Source of the DNA: a bacterium
Lineage (GTDB): Bacteria; Methylomirabilota; Methylomirabilia; Methylomirabilales; 2-02-FULL-66-22
Direction: 5' to 3'
DNA: 64,000 bases
NCBI GenBank assembly: GCA_029580855.1
Contig: JAKPQH010000137.1
Coordinates: forward strand, 1-64,000
The position numbers and the translations under genes are program-made. Shown in pieces: positions 23,599 to 33,942 of this stretch. The notes under the pieces were generated by a model. The model was not told the DNA's origin. It was given only the letters and a program-made list of their open reading frames with translations, and ran no database searches. Position 1 is the first letter of the stretch, and every line of letters begins with the position of its first letter.

Positions 23599-25122
23599 AT
23601 GACAGAAAAGTTCACTGCGGACGAGATCAGGGTACTGCGGCCTTACGTAACAAACGTCGATCGCGCGGTCTTCGCCTTGCGGAACCTGCCCGAAGAGGTC
23701 GTGGCCGTCCTCTTCGCATACTACAGCCGAAGCCGCGAGAGTCTGCGGCGAAACCTCCTGAAGCTCATCCGCGACAACGACTTGGATCTGGAGAGACGCC
23801 CGACCTGGGCCGACCTCCAGGAGGATGATCTCGCGCTGGCAAGGCGGAAAGCCACGGAGTTCCACGAGAAGTGGGTGGTCGGCTACGGCCACGCCTCCGT
23901 GGCCGAGCACGCCGTGGCCCACCTGGCCGTCGAGGACGTGTCCATCGTTGCCAGCAAGGTGCTGGAAGACACCCGCCTGGCCTCCTTCACCGAGAAGTCC
24001 ACTCGATACGTGGTCTTCGACCGGGACAAATTCTACCGCGAGCCGTGCATTGCCGCGTCGGCGCACGCGGCCCTCTACGAGGATACCTGTCGCTTTCTGC
24101 TCGACACCTACACGCGATTGATGGATCCGGTCGCCGCCGCCATCCGGGCCGAGACGCCGCGCGGCGCGCGGCAGACCGAGCGGGCATACGAGGCGGCGTG
24201 CCGCGCCCAGGCCTGCGACGTGCTTCGCTACATCCTGCCCGCCGCCACGCTGACCAACATCGGCATGACCGTCAACGGCCGCCTGCTGGAGCATTTGCTC
24301 ACCAAGCTCCTGTCCCACCCGCTTGCCGAATGCCGGCGGATCGGGACTCTCCTGAAAACGGAATCCGAGCAGATCATCCCGACCCTGATCAAATATGCGG
24401 GGATCAGCGAATACCTGCGCGAAACGGCACACGCCATGGAATCTGCGGCGCGAGGACACCTGGCCGGCGTCACGCCCGACGAGGCGCCGGCCGTGGCACT
24501 CGTTCGCTACCCCGAGGACGCGGAGGACCGACTGGTTGCCGCAGTGCTCTACGGTTACGCCGCCCATCCGCTCGCACAGATCGAGGCGCGCGTTCGGACC
24601 CTCTCGCAGGAAGAGAAAACCCGCGTCATCGAGGAGTATCTCGCGCGGCGCGGGCCGCACGATCAGCCGCTTCGCGCCCTTGAGCACCTGACGTACACCT
24701 TCGACATCCTGGTGGACTTCGGTGCCTTCCGGGATATTCAGCGCCATCGCATGGTCACGCAGACCCCGCAGGAGTCCACGGCCGTCCACGGCTACAGCCG
24801 CCCACCGGAGATGGCTCGCTTTGGCCTGTCTGCCGTCTTCGACGAGTGCATGGCGCGCGCGCAGTCCGCCTACGAGGCCATCGTCCGCGATCTCCCCCGC
24901 GAGGCTCAGTACGTCCTTCCCCTCGCCTTCCGAAAGCGCGTGCTGTTTACGTGGAATCTGCGGGAGATTCACCACTTCGTGCAGCTGCGGTCCGGCCGGC
25001 AGGGGCACGCCTCGTACCGCCGGATCGCCCAGCAGGTGTACAGGGAGCTGGAACGGGTCCATCCGTTTCTTGCGAAGTACATCCGGGTCGACCTGGAGGA
25101 TCACCCGCTCGCGCGACTGTAG
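23599..25122 (+). CDS. thyX: Tandem-domain flavin-dependent thymidylate synthase (ThyX family)
   Basis: The 507-residue protein is about twice the length of a normal ThyX subunit and contains two copies of the fold. The N-terminal copy has HEKWVVGYGHASVAEHAVAH, then ASKVLEDTRLASFTEKSTRY. The C-terminal copy has GAFRDIQRHRMVTQTPQEST with the flavin/dUMP-binding R-H-R near residue 382, and LREIHHFVQLRSGRQGHASY. ThyX makes dTMP from dUMP with FAD and methylene-tetrahydrofolate. The C-terminal motif departs from the canonical R-H-R-x-x-S-x-N-x-x-S-x-R-Y, so which half is catalytic is unclear. ATG 23599 follows an AG-rich leader. Confidence 0.8.
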   Translation: MTEKFTADEIRVLRPYVTNVDRAVFALRNLPEEVVAVLFAYYSRSRESLRRNLLKLIRDNDLDLERRPTWADLQEDDLALARRKATEFHEKWVVGYGHASVAEHAVAHLAVEDVSIVASKVLEDTRLASFTEKSTRYVVFDRDKFYREPCIAASAHAALYEDTCRFLLDTYTRLMDPVAAAIRAETPRGARQTERAYEAACRAQACDVLRYILPAATLTNIGMTVNGRLLEHLLTKLLSHPLAECRRIGTLLKTESEQIIPTLIKYAGISEYLRETAHAMESAARGHLAGVTPDEAPAVALVRYPEDAEDRLVAAVLYGYAAHPLAQIEARVRTLSQEEKTRVIEEYLARRGPHDQPLRALEHLTYTFDILVDFGAFRDIQRHRMVTQTPQESTAVHGYSRPPEMARFGLSAVFDECMARAQSAYEAIVRDLPREAQYVLPLAFRKRVLFTWNLREIHHFVQLRSGRQGHASYRRIAQQVYRELERVHPFLAKYIRVDLEDHPLARL

Positions 25123-25170
25123 GCTGGAGGCGGGGGGACGGCGTCGAGGCCGGGGGCGCGCCGCGTGGGT

Positions 25171-26649
25171 TTACCCGAACACCAAGAAGTGGAACCCCCA
25201 ACCGTCCAGGTCCACGTAGAGGCCGGGCTCGCGCATCTCGGCGCCGCTCCGCGTGTAGACACGTGCCGTCAGGGGATCCGTGAGCCGCCAGGTCCGCCCG
25301 CCGAGGTCGTCCCACGGAACCCGCACGCGAGCCTGCGAACGGGCATCCGACAGGTTGACGACGACCACGCATCGGTCCGTATTCCTTCGCCAGCACCAGG
25401 CAACGAGGTTCATGCAGCTCTGGTTGTCCGGCCAGCCGGTTCGCTCGCAGAGGCGCCACTCCCCTTCGCGGATGGCGGGCGTATCCACGGCGGCGAGCAG
25501 GCGTCGGTAGAAATCCAGGAGCTGGTCGTTTGCGGGCTCCGCGGGTCGACGCCCGAGCTGGACAGGAAGTTTCATCCGCCGGCCATCGAGTTGCCCCTCG
25601 TGAAGCAGTTTGGCCCCCGGCAGCGTGAGAATCGTGACTGCCGCCGCCTCCCCCCTCCCGCCCGGGAATGTGGCTGCAGCCCGCGCCTCGTCGTGATTCT
25701 CGATAAACCGCACCAGCTTGTCCTGATAACCCAGATCGGCCAGCAGGTGCAGCCGGACCTGCTCGGCGAAGGCGTGCTCCAGCCGGTCGAAGAGCCGTTT
25801 GTCGTAGCAGTAGTCGAAGCCCTGTTGCATCAGCTCCCACTCCAGGTCCCAGTACGCCTCGGCCACGAACAGGAAATCCGGGTGGTCCGCTCGAACGGCG
25901 CGGATGACCTCGCGCCAGTATTCGCCGGCCGGGCCCGATCCCGCCCGCGGACCCCAGGTCTGTTCGAAGACCCGGGTGATGAGGAGCATGGCCATGTCAC
26001 AGCGCACGCCGTCGCACTGGCCGGCGATCTCGCGAAGCGTCTGGACGGCGGCGCGCCGCAGCCCCGGGTGGAATGCGTTGAGCTGCAGCACGTCTTGCCA
26101 AGGCGGGAAGTACGGATCGCGCCCGCGCGCAAAGACCTTGCTGTCCGTCCCGTAAAACTCACCGGGGGCGCGGGCAAGGTCGGCGGCGGTCCCGCGGATA
26201 AAATAGTCCGGGTGCGCAAAGACCCACGCGTGGTCCGGGGCGACGTGGTTTGGGACAAAGTCCAGGAGCAGGCCCAGACCCCGCGCGGCCAGCGCCTTTC
26301 GCGCCGCTGCCAGAGCCTCCGGTCCTCCCAGATGCGGGTCGACGACATACCGCCGCACGCAATACGGCGAGCCCACCACGTCGTCCGCCGCGAAGTCGGG
26401 CAGGGTGCGGCGGAATTCCCCCTGTAGACGTGGATCGGAGCGGGCCGTGTCGAGGCCCCCGGGGCTGCGTTCCCACACCCCCATCAGCCAGACGGCATCG
26501 ACATGCAGCCCGCCGATCGCATCCCACGTCTCGTCGGGCACACTGTCCAGCGTGACCGGCCGGCCGAGCCGGCGGCCAAGCTCGTGGAGCCACACCCAGG
26601 TGCTGATCTCATAGATGACGGGCCGCTTTGGCCAGCTCACCCCGGACAC
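25171..26649 (-). CDS. GH13 alpha-amylase-family enzyme
   Basis: The 492-residue protein has the alpha-amylase barrel motifs: DFVPNHVAPDH (region I), QCDGVRCDMAML with nucleophile D218 (region II), LFVAEAYWDLEW with acid/base E264 (region III), and FIENHDEARAA with D320 (region IV). It ends with a beta-sandwich-like C domain. No signal peptide is visible, so it is likely cytoplasmic and may act on glycogen or maltooligosaccharide derivatives. The GGAGAGG directly before the ATG is too close; the in-frame GTG at 26640 is better spaced and may be the true start. It is last in a minus-strand series after pal and pgi. Confidence 0.85.
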   Translation of the reverse strand: MSGVSWPKRPVIYEISTWVWLHELGRRLGRPVTLDSVPDETWDAIGGLHVDAVWLMGVWERSPGGLDTARSDPRLQGEFRRTLPDFAADDVVGSPYCVRRYVVDPHLGGPEALAAARKALAARGLGLLLDFVPNHVAPDHAWVFAHPDYFIRGTAADLARAPGEFYGTDSKVFARGRDPYFPPWQDVLQLNAFHPGLRRAAVQTLREIAGQCDGVRCDMAMLLITRVFEQTWGPRAGSGPAGEYWREVIRAVRADHPDFLFVAEAYWDLEWELMQQGFDYCYDKRLFDRLEHAFAEQVRLHLLADLGYQDKLVRFIENHDEARAAATFPGGRGEAAAVTILTLPGAKLLHEGQLDGRRMKLPVQLGRRPAEPANDQLLDFYRRLLAAVDTPAIREGEWRLCERTGWPDNQSCMNLVAWCWRRNTDRCVVVVNLSDARSQARVRVPWDDLGGRTWRLTDPLTARVYTRSGAEMREPGLYVDLDGWGFHFLVFG

Positions 26650-26706
26650 ATCCTCTCCGGCCCGGCGGCGCGCTGTAGCTGCGCCTTCTGGATCCGCCGG
26701 TTTTTC

Positions 26707-27342
26707 TCACTTTCCCTGGACCACGAAATGCGCCCGGCGATTCCACTTCCAGGCGCTCTCGTCGTGGCCGAGGACGAAGGGGCGCTCCTTCCCGTAACTG
26801 ATCGTCGAGACCCGGTCCGGTGTGATCCCCGCGCCGAGGAGGTAGTCCTTCACCGCCTTGGCTCGGCGCTCCCCGAGGGCCAGATTGTACTCGGCCGTTC
26901 CACGCTCGTCGCAATGGCCTTCGACGAGGATCCTGGCCCCGGTGTTGGCCTTGAGCCAACCCGCGTTGTCGTCCAAGGCGACCTTCTGCTCGTTTCGAAT
27001 GTTGGACCGGTCGAAATCGAAAAACACGTCCTTGAGCGGCGGCGGGGCGGGGGCCGCGGGCGGCGGAGCCGACGGGGCCGCGGCGGCCGGGGCGGGTGCG
27101 GGCGCAGGCACGGGGGGTGGCACCACTGGAGTTTCCACGATCCGCGGAGGCACCGGAGCCGGCGGGGCGGGGGTGGCAGGGGTGGCGGGCGGCGGAGGGG
27201 CCGGCACCGCCGCCGCCGCGGGACCCGCGGGGGCCGGCGCGGCCTGGATCACTTCCGGCCGCTTGGGGCATCCGAACAGAGCCAGCGACCCTGCCAGAAG
27301 CCCGATCACGCAGAAGATTCGCACCCCGGTCCGTTGTCGCAT
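26707..27342 (-). CDS. pal: Pal-type peptidoglycan-associated lipoprotein
   Basis: The 211-residue protein has a lipoprotein signal with lipobox LALFGC (C25), then a long Ala/Pro-rich linker (residues 33-102). The OmpA/Pal domain follows: VFFDFDRSNIRNEQK, ILVEGHCDERGTAEYNLALG, RRAKAVKDYLLGAGI and NRRAHFVVQ. Pal anchors the outer membrane to peptidoglycan as part of Tol-Pal; the Tol genes are not here. The Pro-rich linker is longer than in E. coli Pal. The gene sits between pgi and the GH13 gene on the same strand. Confidence 0.9.
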   Translation of the reverse strand: MRQRTGVRIFCVIGLLAGSLALFGCPKRPEVIQAAPAPAGPAAAAVPAPPPPATPATPAPPAPVPPRIVETPVVPPPVPAPAPAPAAAAPSAPPPAAPAPPPLKDVFFDFDRSNIRNEQKVALDDNAGWLKANTGARILVEGHCDERGTAEYNLALGERRAKAVKDYLLGAGITPDRVSTISYGKERPFVLGHDESAWKWNRRAHFVVQGK

Positions 27343-27430
27343 CGGAGATCCTCCTTTCGAATCACCGTCGCAGATTTCCCGCAGACACCCGTTGCAGACG
27401 CGGGTGTCGGTTCGATTCCGGTGGCCGCGC

Positions 27431-29062
27431 CTAGGCGAAGCCGCGCCGCGATCGGTACCGCCGGATCAGGCCGTTGGTGGAGCTGTCGTGAGTCGGCGGC
27501 AGGTCGGTCACAGTCTCGAGTTCGGGGATGATCCGCGTGGCCAGAACTTTGCCTAGCTCCACCCCCCATTGGTCGAAGGAGTTCACGTCCCAGATCACCC
27601 CCTGCGTGAAGACGCTGTGCTCGTACAGGGCGACCAGGGCGCCCAGCGTCGCGGGCGTCAAGCGATCCGCCAGGATCGTGCTGGATGGCCGATTCCCCTC
27701 GAAGGTGCGGTGCGGCACCAGCCGCTCCGGGGTCCCCTCGGCCCGCACCTCATCCGCCGTCTTGCCGAAGGCCAGCGCCTCACCCTGGGCGAACAGGTTC
27801 GCGGTCAACAGGTCGTGGTGCCGCCCGGACGGGTTCAGCGACTGGCAAAATCCGATAAAGTCGCACGGGATCAGCTTCGTCCCCTGATGGATCAACTGGT
27901 AGAAGGAATGCTGGCCGTTCGTGCCGGGCTCGCCCCAGTATATTGGACCCGTCTGGTAGCCGACGGGCGTACCCGCCATCGTCACCCGCTTGCCGTTCGA
28001 CTCCATGGTGAGTTGCTGCAGATACGCCGGGAACCGCTTCAGGTACTGGTCGTAGGGGAGGACCGCGGCCGTCTCGGCGCCGAAGAAACCGTTGTACCAG
28101 ACGGCGAGCAGCCCCATGAGGACGGGCATGTTCCGCTCGAGCGGCGCGGTCCGGAAATGATCGTCCATGGCACGGAACCCGACCAGCATCTGCCGGAAGG
28201 CGTCCGGACCGATGGCCAGCATCGTGGAGAGGCCGATGGCGGAGTCCATGGAGTAGCGGCCCCCCACCCAGTCCCAGAACCCGAACATGTTGGCGGTGTC
28301 TATGCCGAACTTGGCAACCTCGGCGGCATTGGTCGAGACCGCCACGAAATGCTTGGCGACGGCGCGCTCGTCCCCGAGCCGCGCCAGCGCCCAGGCGCGC
28401 GCCGTCCGGGCGTTGGTCATCGTCTCGAGCGTCGTGAAGGTCTTGGAGGATACGACGAACAGGGTCTCTTCCGGGTCGAGATCCCGCGTGGATTCGCCGA
28501 AATCGGTGCCGTCCACGTTGGACACGAAACGGAACGCCATATCCCGCCGGCTGTAGTGCCGCAGGGCCTCGTAGGCCATGACGGGTCCCAGATCGGATCC
28601 GCCGATGCCGATGTTGACGACGTTCCGGATGGGTTTGCCGGTGTGTCCCGTCCAGGCGCCGCCGCGCACGCGTTGGCAGAAATCGGCCATGCGGTCCAGC
28701 ACGGCGTGCACGTCGGGGACGACGTTCGCCCCGTCCAGCAGGATCGTCGCCTCCCGCGGGGCGCGCAGGGCCACGTGCAGAACGGCCCGCCCTTCGGTGG
28801 CATTGATCTTTTCCCCGCGAAACATGGCGTCTCTGCGCCCGGCGAGGTCGCATTCGGCCGCCAGTGCGACGAGCAGACGGATGGTCTCCGCGGTTATGCG
28901 ATGTTTCGAGTAATCCAGATAAAGACCCGCGGCCTCCAGTACGAATCGCTCGCCGCGGTGCGGGTCCTCGGCGAATAGCTGGCGGAGGTGCGCCTCCCGG
29001 ATGCGCCGATGGTGCGCCTCGAGCGCTTTCCAAGCCGTCCGATCGATCAACGTGGTAGGCAT
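27431..29062 (-). CDS. pgi: Glucose-6-phosphate isomerase
   Basis: The 543-residue protein converts glucose-6-phosphate and fructose-6-phosphate in glycolysis and gluconeogenesis. It has the typical [91 protein letters not shown] and the C-terminal [11 protein letters not shown] with the catalytic Lys. Length is normal for the E. coli type. It is preceded on the same strand by the RND pump gene with 150 bp between, enough for its own promoter. Confidence 0.95.
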   Translation of the reverse strand: MPTTLIDRTAWKALEAHHRRIREAHLRQLFAEDPHRGERFVLEAAGLYLDYSKHRITAETIRLLVALAAECDLAGRRDAMFRGEKINATEGRAVLHVALRAPREATILLDGANVVPDVHAVLDRMADFCQRVRGGAWTGHTGKPIRNVVNIGIGGSDLGPVMAYEALRHYSRRDMAFRFVSNVDGTDFGESTRDLDPEETLFVVSSKTFTTLETMTNARTARAWALARLGDERAVAKHFVAVSTNAAEVAKFGIDTANMFGFWDWVGGRYSMDSAIGLSTMLAIGPDAFRQMLVGFRAMDDHFRTAPLERNMPVLMGLLAVWYNGFFGAETAAVLPYDQYLKRFPAYLQQLTMESNGKRVTMAGTPVGYQTGPIYWGEPGTNGQHSFYQLIHQGTKLIPCDFIGFCQSLNPSGRHHDLLTANLFAQGEALAFGKTADEVRAEGTPERLVPHRTFEGNRPSSTILADRLTPATLGALVALYEHSVFTQGVIWDVNSFDQWGVELGKVLATRIIPELETVTDLPPTHDSSTNGLIRRYRSRRGFA

Positions 29063-29212
29063 CTCCGGCCTCCTGCCGCAGGTTTACGACCACCGAGATC
29101 GTGCGGGCCGGGGTGTGCTCCCCCGGTCGGCCTCAATATAGCCAATGTGCCCCGCCAGCGTAAAGGGGGAATCCACGGGCGGCTCACGCGTCGCGGCTCG
29201 CCCCCATCCCGG

Positions 29213-32200
29213 TCACTCCACATTCGGCGAGACGAAAGCGGCGGCACGCTGCCCGCCGATGCGGGCGGGTTGCTTTGCCGCAAAGAGCCGGGAGACGACG
29301 ACAAACAGCAGCGGAATATAGAGCAGATCGATGAAGGTGGCGGAGAGCATGCCTCCCGTCACCGCAGTCCCGATGGCGTTCATGGCGCCGGCCCCTGCGC
29401 CCGTTGCTTTGGCCAGCGGCAGGACGCCAAAGAAAAACGCCATCGAGGTCATGATGACCGGTCGGAATCGCACCCGGGCCGCCCCCAGCGTGGCTTCCAT
29501 CAGTCCCTCGCCGTTCGCCATCCGTTGCTGCGCAAACTGGATGATCAGAATGGCGTTCTTGGTCGTCAACCCGAGCGTGGTGAGAAGCCCGATCTGGAAG
29601 TAGACGTCGTTGTGCATGCCCCGCAGCCAGGTGGCCAGCGCCGCGCCAAACAGCCCCAGCGGCAACATCAGAAGGTTGGCGATGGGAATCGGCCAGCTCT
29701 CGTACAACGCGGCCACGCACAGGAAGATCACAATGACGGAAAAGGCATACAACAGTGGTGCCTGCGAGCCCCCCATGCGCTCCTGATAGGAAAGCCCGGT
29801 CCACTCATATCCGATCCCTTGCGGCAGCTTTGCGACCATCTCCTCCATGGCCCGCATCGCCTCGCCGGAGCTTTTCCCCGGCGCGGGCTCGCCTTGAATG
29901 TTCATCGACGGGAAGCCGTTGAACCGTTCGAGACGTGGCGAGCCTGCCGACCAGTGGGCGGTGGCAAAGGCGGAGAACGGGACCATCTTTCCGGCGGTAT
30001 TGCGCACGTAGAGCTTTTCGATGTCCTTGGGCAGCATCCGGTACGGGGCATCCGCCTGCAGAAACACGCGCTTGACCCGCCCCCCCTGAATGAAATTGTT
30101 CACGTAGCGGCTGCCGAACGCCGCCGACAACGTGTTGTGGATGGAGGCGATGGGCACCCCGAGGACGCCGGCTCGCTCCCAGTCCACGTCCACTCGATAT
30201 TCCGGAACGTCCTCCATGCCGTTGGCTCGGACCTTGGTCAAGCGCGGGTCTTTCGAGGCCATCCGGAGCAGCTCGTTGCGGGCGTCCATCAGCTTGTGGT
30301 GACCCAACCCGGCTCGGTCCAGAAGCTCGAAGTCGAATCCGGTCGCCGTCCCCAGCTCGATCACCGCAGGCGGGGGGAAGGCGAACACCAAAGCGTTGCG
30401 GATCCCGGCGAAGGCCCTGGAGGCCCGTTCAGCGATGGCCTTGACCCGCAGGCCCGGTCGGTTGCGGAGATGCCAATCCTTGAGCTTGATGAAGACCAGA
30501 CCGTTGGTCTGGGCGCGGCCGGAGAAGCCGACGCCGGAGATGGTCATGACGGCTTCCACCGCATCCGGCTCTTTCTCCAGGAAGTAGCGCCGCACGTCAC
30601 CCACGACTTCCTTGGTCTGCTCCACCGTGGAACCGGTCGGCAGCATGATCTGGGAGGCCAAGATCCCCTGGTCTTCGTCCGGTACATAGGACGTGGGCAG
30701 ACGATAGAAAATGGTCCCTACCGCGGCCACGATCACCACGTAGACGATGGCGTACCGCAGCTTCCTCGAAAAGGAGCGTCCCACGATCCTCACGTACCGG
30801 TCCCGGACCCCGAAGAAGACCCGGTCGAACCAGGCGAAGAAGGGGCGCAGGAACCAGATGGCGTTCTCGGCGGGCTCATGCCCCGCGGGGACCGGCCTGA
30901 GAAGCGACGCGCAAAGGACCGGCGTCAAGATCAGAGCCACCAGGACCGAAAGGAGCATGGAGGAGATGATGGTCACGGAAAACTGCCGATAGATGACACC
31001 GGTCGAACCACCGAAGAAGGCCATGGGGCCAAACACCGCCGACAGCACCAGCCCGATGCCGATCAGGGCGCTGGTGATCTGTTCCATCGACTTGCGGGTG
31101 GCCTCCTTGGGCGGAAGACCCTCCTCGCTCATGATCCGTTCCACGTTCTCCACGACGACGATGGCGTCGTCCACCAAGAGGCCGATGGCCAGCACCATGG
31201 CGAACATGGTGAGCATGTTGATGGAGAAACCGAAGAACTCCAGGACGGCGAAGGTGCCCAAGAGCACCACGGGAACCGCGATGGTGGGGATGAGCGTGGC
31301 GCGGAAGTTCCCCATAAACAGCCACATGACCAGGAAAACGAGGAGAACCGCCTCCAGGAGGGTCTTCACCACCTCGTTGATGGCCACCTTGACGAAGGGG
31401 GTGGTGTCGTAGGGATAGACGACCTTCATCCCCGGGGGAAAGTACCGGCTCAACTCGGCCATCTTGGCTTTGACCGCATCGGCGGTCTCCAGCGCGTTTG
31501 CGCCGGCCGCCTGGCGGATGGCCATGCCGGCGGACGGTTTGCCGTTGTAAAAGGATTCGATGTCGTAGGCGTCGGTTCCGAGCTCCGCGCGCCCCACATC
31601 CTTGATCCGGACGATGGAGCCGTCCGGATTGACGCGGAGGGGAATCGCCACGAACTCCTCGGGAGTTTTCAGCATGCTCTGCACGATGATGGAGGCATTC
31701 AGGCGCTGGCCCTTCACCGCCGGCGCCCCTCCGAACTGACCGGCCGAAACCTCGACGTTGTAGGCCTTGAGCGCCACCAGCACATCCTCGATCGTCAGTC
31801 GGTAATCGGTCAGCTTGTCTGGGTTCAGCCAGACGCGCATCGCGTACTGGGAGCCGAAGTTCTCCACCTCACCCACGCCGGGGACTCGGGCCAGCACTTT
31901 CTCCAGGTTGGACTGCGCGTAGTCCCGGAGGTCGAACCCGTCCATGCTGCCGTCTTCCGAGATCAGACCCACAATGATCAGATAGTTTCGCGTTGCCTTG
32001 CCTACCGTGACGCCCGCGCTCTGGACCACATCGGGCAGGCTGGCCATGGCGAGCTGGAGCTTGTTTTGCACTTTGGCCCAGGCCAGGTCCGGATCGGTCC
32101 CCGGGGCAAAGGTCAGCTCCAGGCGGGCGCCACCGGCCGAGTCGCTGGTGGCGGACAGGTAGATCATCTGGTCGAGGCCCGTCATTTTCTGTTCGATGAT

Positions 32201-32392
32201 CTGGGTGACGCTGTTCTCCACCGTCTCCGCCGAAGCGCCGGGGTACGAGGCCTGGATGTAGATCGACGGGGGTGCGATGGGGGGATACTGCGAGACGGGG
32301 AGGTTATGGATGGAGAGTGCGCCCAGGAGCATGATGACGATGGCTATCACCCAGGCGAAAACCGGGCGATCCAGGAAGAATTTCGAGAGCAT
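29213..32392 (-). CDS. RND efflux pump inner-membrane protein (AcrB/HAE1 type)
   Basis: The 1059-residue protein has the twelve-helix RND layout with two large periplasmic loops. It begins MLSKFFLDRPVFAWVIAIV, has the helix-4 proton-relay motif LAIGLLVDDAIVVVENVER with paired Asp, and ends with the second-half helices. It pumps hydrophobic compounds or drugs out of the cell using the proton gradient, together with a fusion protein and an outer-membrane channel. The fusion-protein gene lies 13 bp upstream on the same strand. No TolC-like channel gene is in the window. A 1161-residue frame on the opposite strand is an artefact of high GC. Confidence 0.92.
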   Translation of the reverse strand: MLSKFFLDRPVFAWVIAIVIMLLGALSIHNLPVSQYPPIAPPSIYIQASYPGASAETVENSVTQIIEQKMTGLDQMIYLSATSDSAGGARLELTFAPGTDPDLAWAKVQNKLQLAMASLPDVVQSAGVTVGKATRNYLIIVGLISEDGSMDGFDLRDYAQSNLEKVLARVPGVGEVENFGSQYAMRVWLNPDKLTDYRLTIEDVLVALKAYNVEVSAGQFGGAPAVKGQRLNASIIVQSMLKTPEEFVAIPLRVNPDGSIVRIKDVGRAELGTDAYDIESFYNGKPSAGMAIRQAAGANALETADAVKAKMAELSRYFPPGMKVVYPYDTTPFVKVAINEVVKTLLEAVLLVFLVMWLFMGNFRATLIPTIAVPVVLLGTFAVLEFFGFSINMLTMFAMVLAIGLLVDDAIVVVENVERIMSEEGLPPKEATRKSMEQITSALIGIGLVLSAVFGPMAFFGGSTGVIYRQFSVTIISSMLLSVLVALILTPVLCASLLRPVPAGHEPAENAIWFLRPFFAWFDRVFFGVRDRYVRIVGRSFSRKLRYAIVYVVIVAAVGTIFYRLPTSYVPDEDQGILASQIMLPTGSTVEQTKEVVGDVRRYFLEKEPDAVEAVMTISGVGFSGRAQTNGLVFIKLKDWHLRNRPGLRVKAIAERASRAFAGIRNALVFAFPPPAVIELGTATGFDFELLDRAGLGHHKLMDARNELLRMASKDPRLTKVRANGMEDVPEYRVDVDWERAGVLGVPIASIHNTLSAAFGSRYVNNFIQGGRVKRVFLQADAPYRMLPKDIEKLYVRNTAGKMVPFSAFATAHWSAGSPRLERFNGFPSMNIQGEPAPGKSSGEAMRAMEEMVAKLPQGIGYEWTGLSYQERMGGSQAPLLYAFSVIVIFLCVAALYESWPIPIANLLMLPLGLFGAALATWLRGMHNDVYFQIGLLTTLGLTTKNAILIIQFAQQRMANGEGLMEATLGAARVRFRPVIMTSMAFFFGVLPLAKATGAGAGAMNAIGTAVTGGMLSATFIDLLYIPLLFVVVSRLFAAKQPARIGGQRAAAFVSPNVE

Positions 32393-32405
32393 GACTGGCC
32401 TCCGC

Positions 32406-33743
32406 CTAGTTCGCCTTCGCCGCCGGTTGTTCGTTCTTCGCGGCGTCCGGGGTCCCCTTCCCGTCGGCCGTGAAGGGGACAGCCTTCACGGAGGTACCGG
32501 GCCGCGCCTTTTGCACGCCCTCGACAATCAGGCGATCGCCCGGTTTCAGACCGTCGCTCACGAGCCACTTGTCGCCGACGGCGCGGTCGACAGCGATCTT
32601 TCGTTGCACGACCTTTTCCGAGCCGTCCACGACCAGGGCCACGGGATTCCCCTTCGGGTCGCGCGAAACCGACTGCTGCGGAACCAGGATGGCCTGCTCT
32701 ACCAGCCCCTCCTGCACGATGGCGCGCACGTACATACCGGGCAGGAGCAGATGTTTGGGATTCGGAAACACGGTACGCAGGATGAACGACCCGGTGCTGG
32801 GGTCGACGGTCACATCGGAAAACTTCAGCGTCCCCTCCAAAGGATAGGGCATCCCGTCCTCCAGGAGCAGCTTGACTCTGGCCTGCATGGCGCCGTTCCC
32901 CTTGAGGCGGCCGCTCTCGAAGCTCTGCCGGAGGCGCAACAGGTTGGCGCTCGACTGCGTCACGTCCACGTAGATGGGATCCAGTTGCTGGATGGTGGCG
33001 AGCGGGGTCGCCTGACCCGCCATGGCCAGGGCGCCCACCGTCACATTGGACTTGCCGATGCGTCCAGCGATGGGCGCGGTGACGCGCGAGTACCCCAGGG
33101 TGATGCGGGCCGTCTCCACCGCCGCCTCCGCCTGTTTGATGGTCGCCTCGGCTGCCGCCACGGCTTCGCGGTCGCTCTCCACCTGGGCCTCGGTGGCGCG
33201 GAGCGTGGCTTCGGCCACGTTGGCCTCGGTCACGGCCTGATCGCGCTGGCTGGCCGAGACCGCCCCGTCCGCGACGAGATCCTCGAACCGTTTCCGGTTC
33301 GTCTGGGCGTTCTCCAGGACGGCTTGCTGCCGGATCACACCGGCGCGGCTGGCCGCCAGCGCGGCCCGCGCCCGTTCGGCACCCCGACGGGCGGCGGCGA
33401 GGTTCGCCGTGGCGTTGTCGTAGGCCGCCTGCAGCGGCGCGGGGTCGATCTCGTAGAGCAACTGCCCGGCCTTGATCTCCGAGCCTTCCTCGAACAGTCG
33501 TTTTTGGATGATCCCGCCCACCTGGGGACGGATGTCCGCCATCGCGTATGCGGAGGTCCGGCCCGGCAGGTCGGTGGTGAGCACGACCCGTTCCGCTTGT
33601 ACGGTGACCGTGGCCACCTCCGGCACGGGCGGCGGCGGTGCCGACGTCGAGGGGCTGCAGCCGCCGAGCCACAGGCTGCACGCCAAAGCTCCCGACACAA
33701 GCAGAAAGCTGTCGCGTCGCTTCACATTGTCGAATCGGTGCAT
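32406..33743 (-). CDS. RND periplasmic membrane-fusion lipoprotein (AcrA type)
   Basis: The 445-residue protein has a lipoprotein signal (lipobox LWLGGC, C29). The split lipoyl domain follows (VRPQVGG-type: DIRPQVGGIIQKRLFEEG), then a long Ala-rich coiled-coil hairpin (residues about 100-205) and VTAPIAGRIGKSNVTVGAL. The beta-barrel and membrane-proximal domains end in a Lys/Ala-rich tail. It links the RND pump to an outer-membrane channel. It is first of the pump operon, about 200 bp after the tetR gene, all on the minus strand. Confidence 0.92.
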   Translation of the reverse strand: MHRFDNVKRRDSFLLVSGALACSLWLGGCSPSTSAPPPPVPEVATVTVQAERVVLTTDLPGRTSAYAMADIRPQVGGIIQKRLFEEGSEIKAGQLLYEIDPAPLQAAYDNATANLAAARRGAERARAALAASRAGVIRQQAVLENAQTNRKRFEDLVADGAVSASQRDQAVTEANVAEATLRATEAQVESDREAVAAAEATIKQAEAAVETARITLGYSRVTAPIAGRIGKSNVTVGALAMAGQATPLATIQQLDPIYVDVTQSSANLLRLRQSFESGRLKGNGAMQARVKLLLEDGMPYPLEGTLKFSDVTVDPSTGSFILRTVFPNPKHLLLPGMYVRAIVQEGLVEQAILVPQQSVSRDPKGNPVALVVDGSEKVVQRKIAVDRAVGDKWLVSDGLKPGDRLIVEGVQKARPGTSVKAVPFTADGKGTPDAAKNEQPAAKAN

Positions 33744-33942
33744 GCGTCACCTCTGCATCGCGCCGCCGAGGCTCACAAACGCGATCTCGGCGGCACGGCG
33801 TCGGGCCCACGGCCGGGCCGAAGGGGCGATCCGCGCGAGCCATCCGAAGGCTGAAGGCCCGGTGGCGATACCGGTCGTCACGGGGACGACTTGCTCGAAA
33901 GGCACGGGGGAGCCCAGCGCCCGGAAATCCTGGTAGGACGTT

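Noticed and set aside
27380-27432. GGTTCGATTCC followed by GGTGGCCGCGCC resembles a tRNA T-arm and 3' end
   Set aside because: No matching acceptor, D-arm or anticodon arm lies within the right distance on either strand. At most it is a tRNA-like scrap next to the pgi stop codon.
28988-32473. 1161-codon open frame on the plus strand opposite the RND pump gene
   Set aside because: It is an antisense shadow caused by high GC and codon bias. The protein is rich in His, Arg and Gly with no domain, while the minus-strand frames are clear pump proteins.
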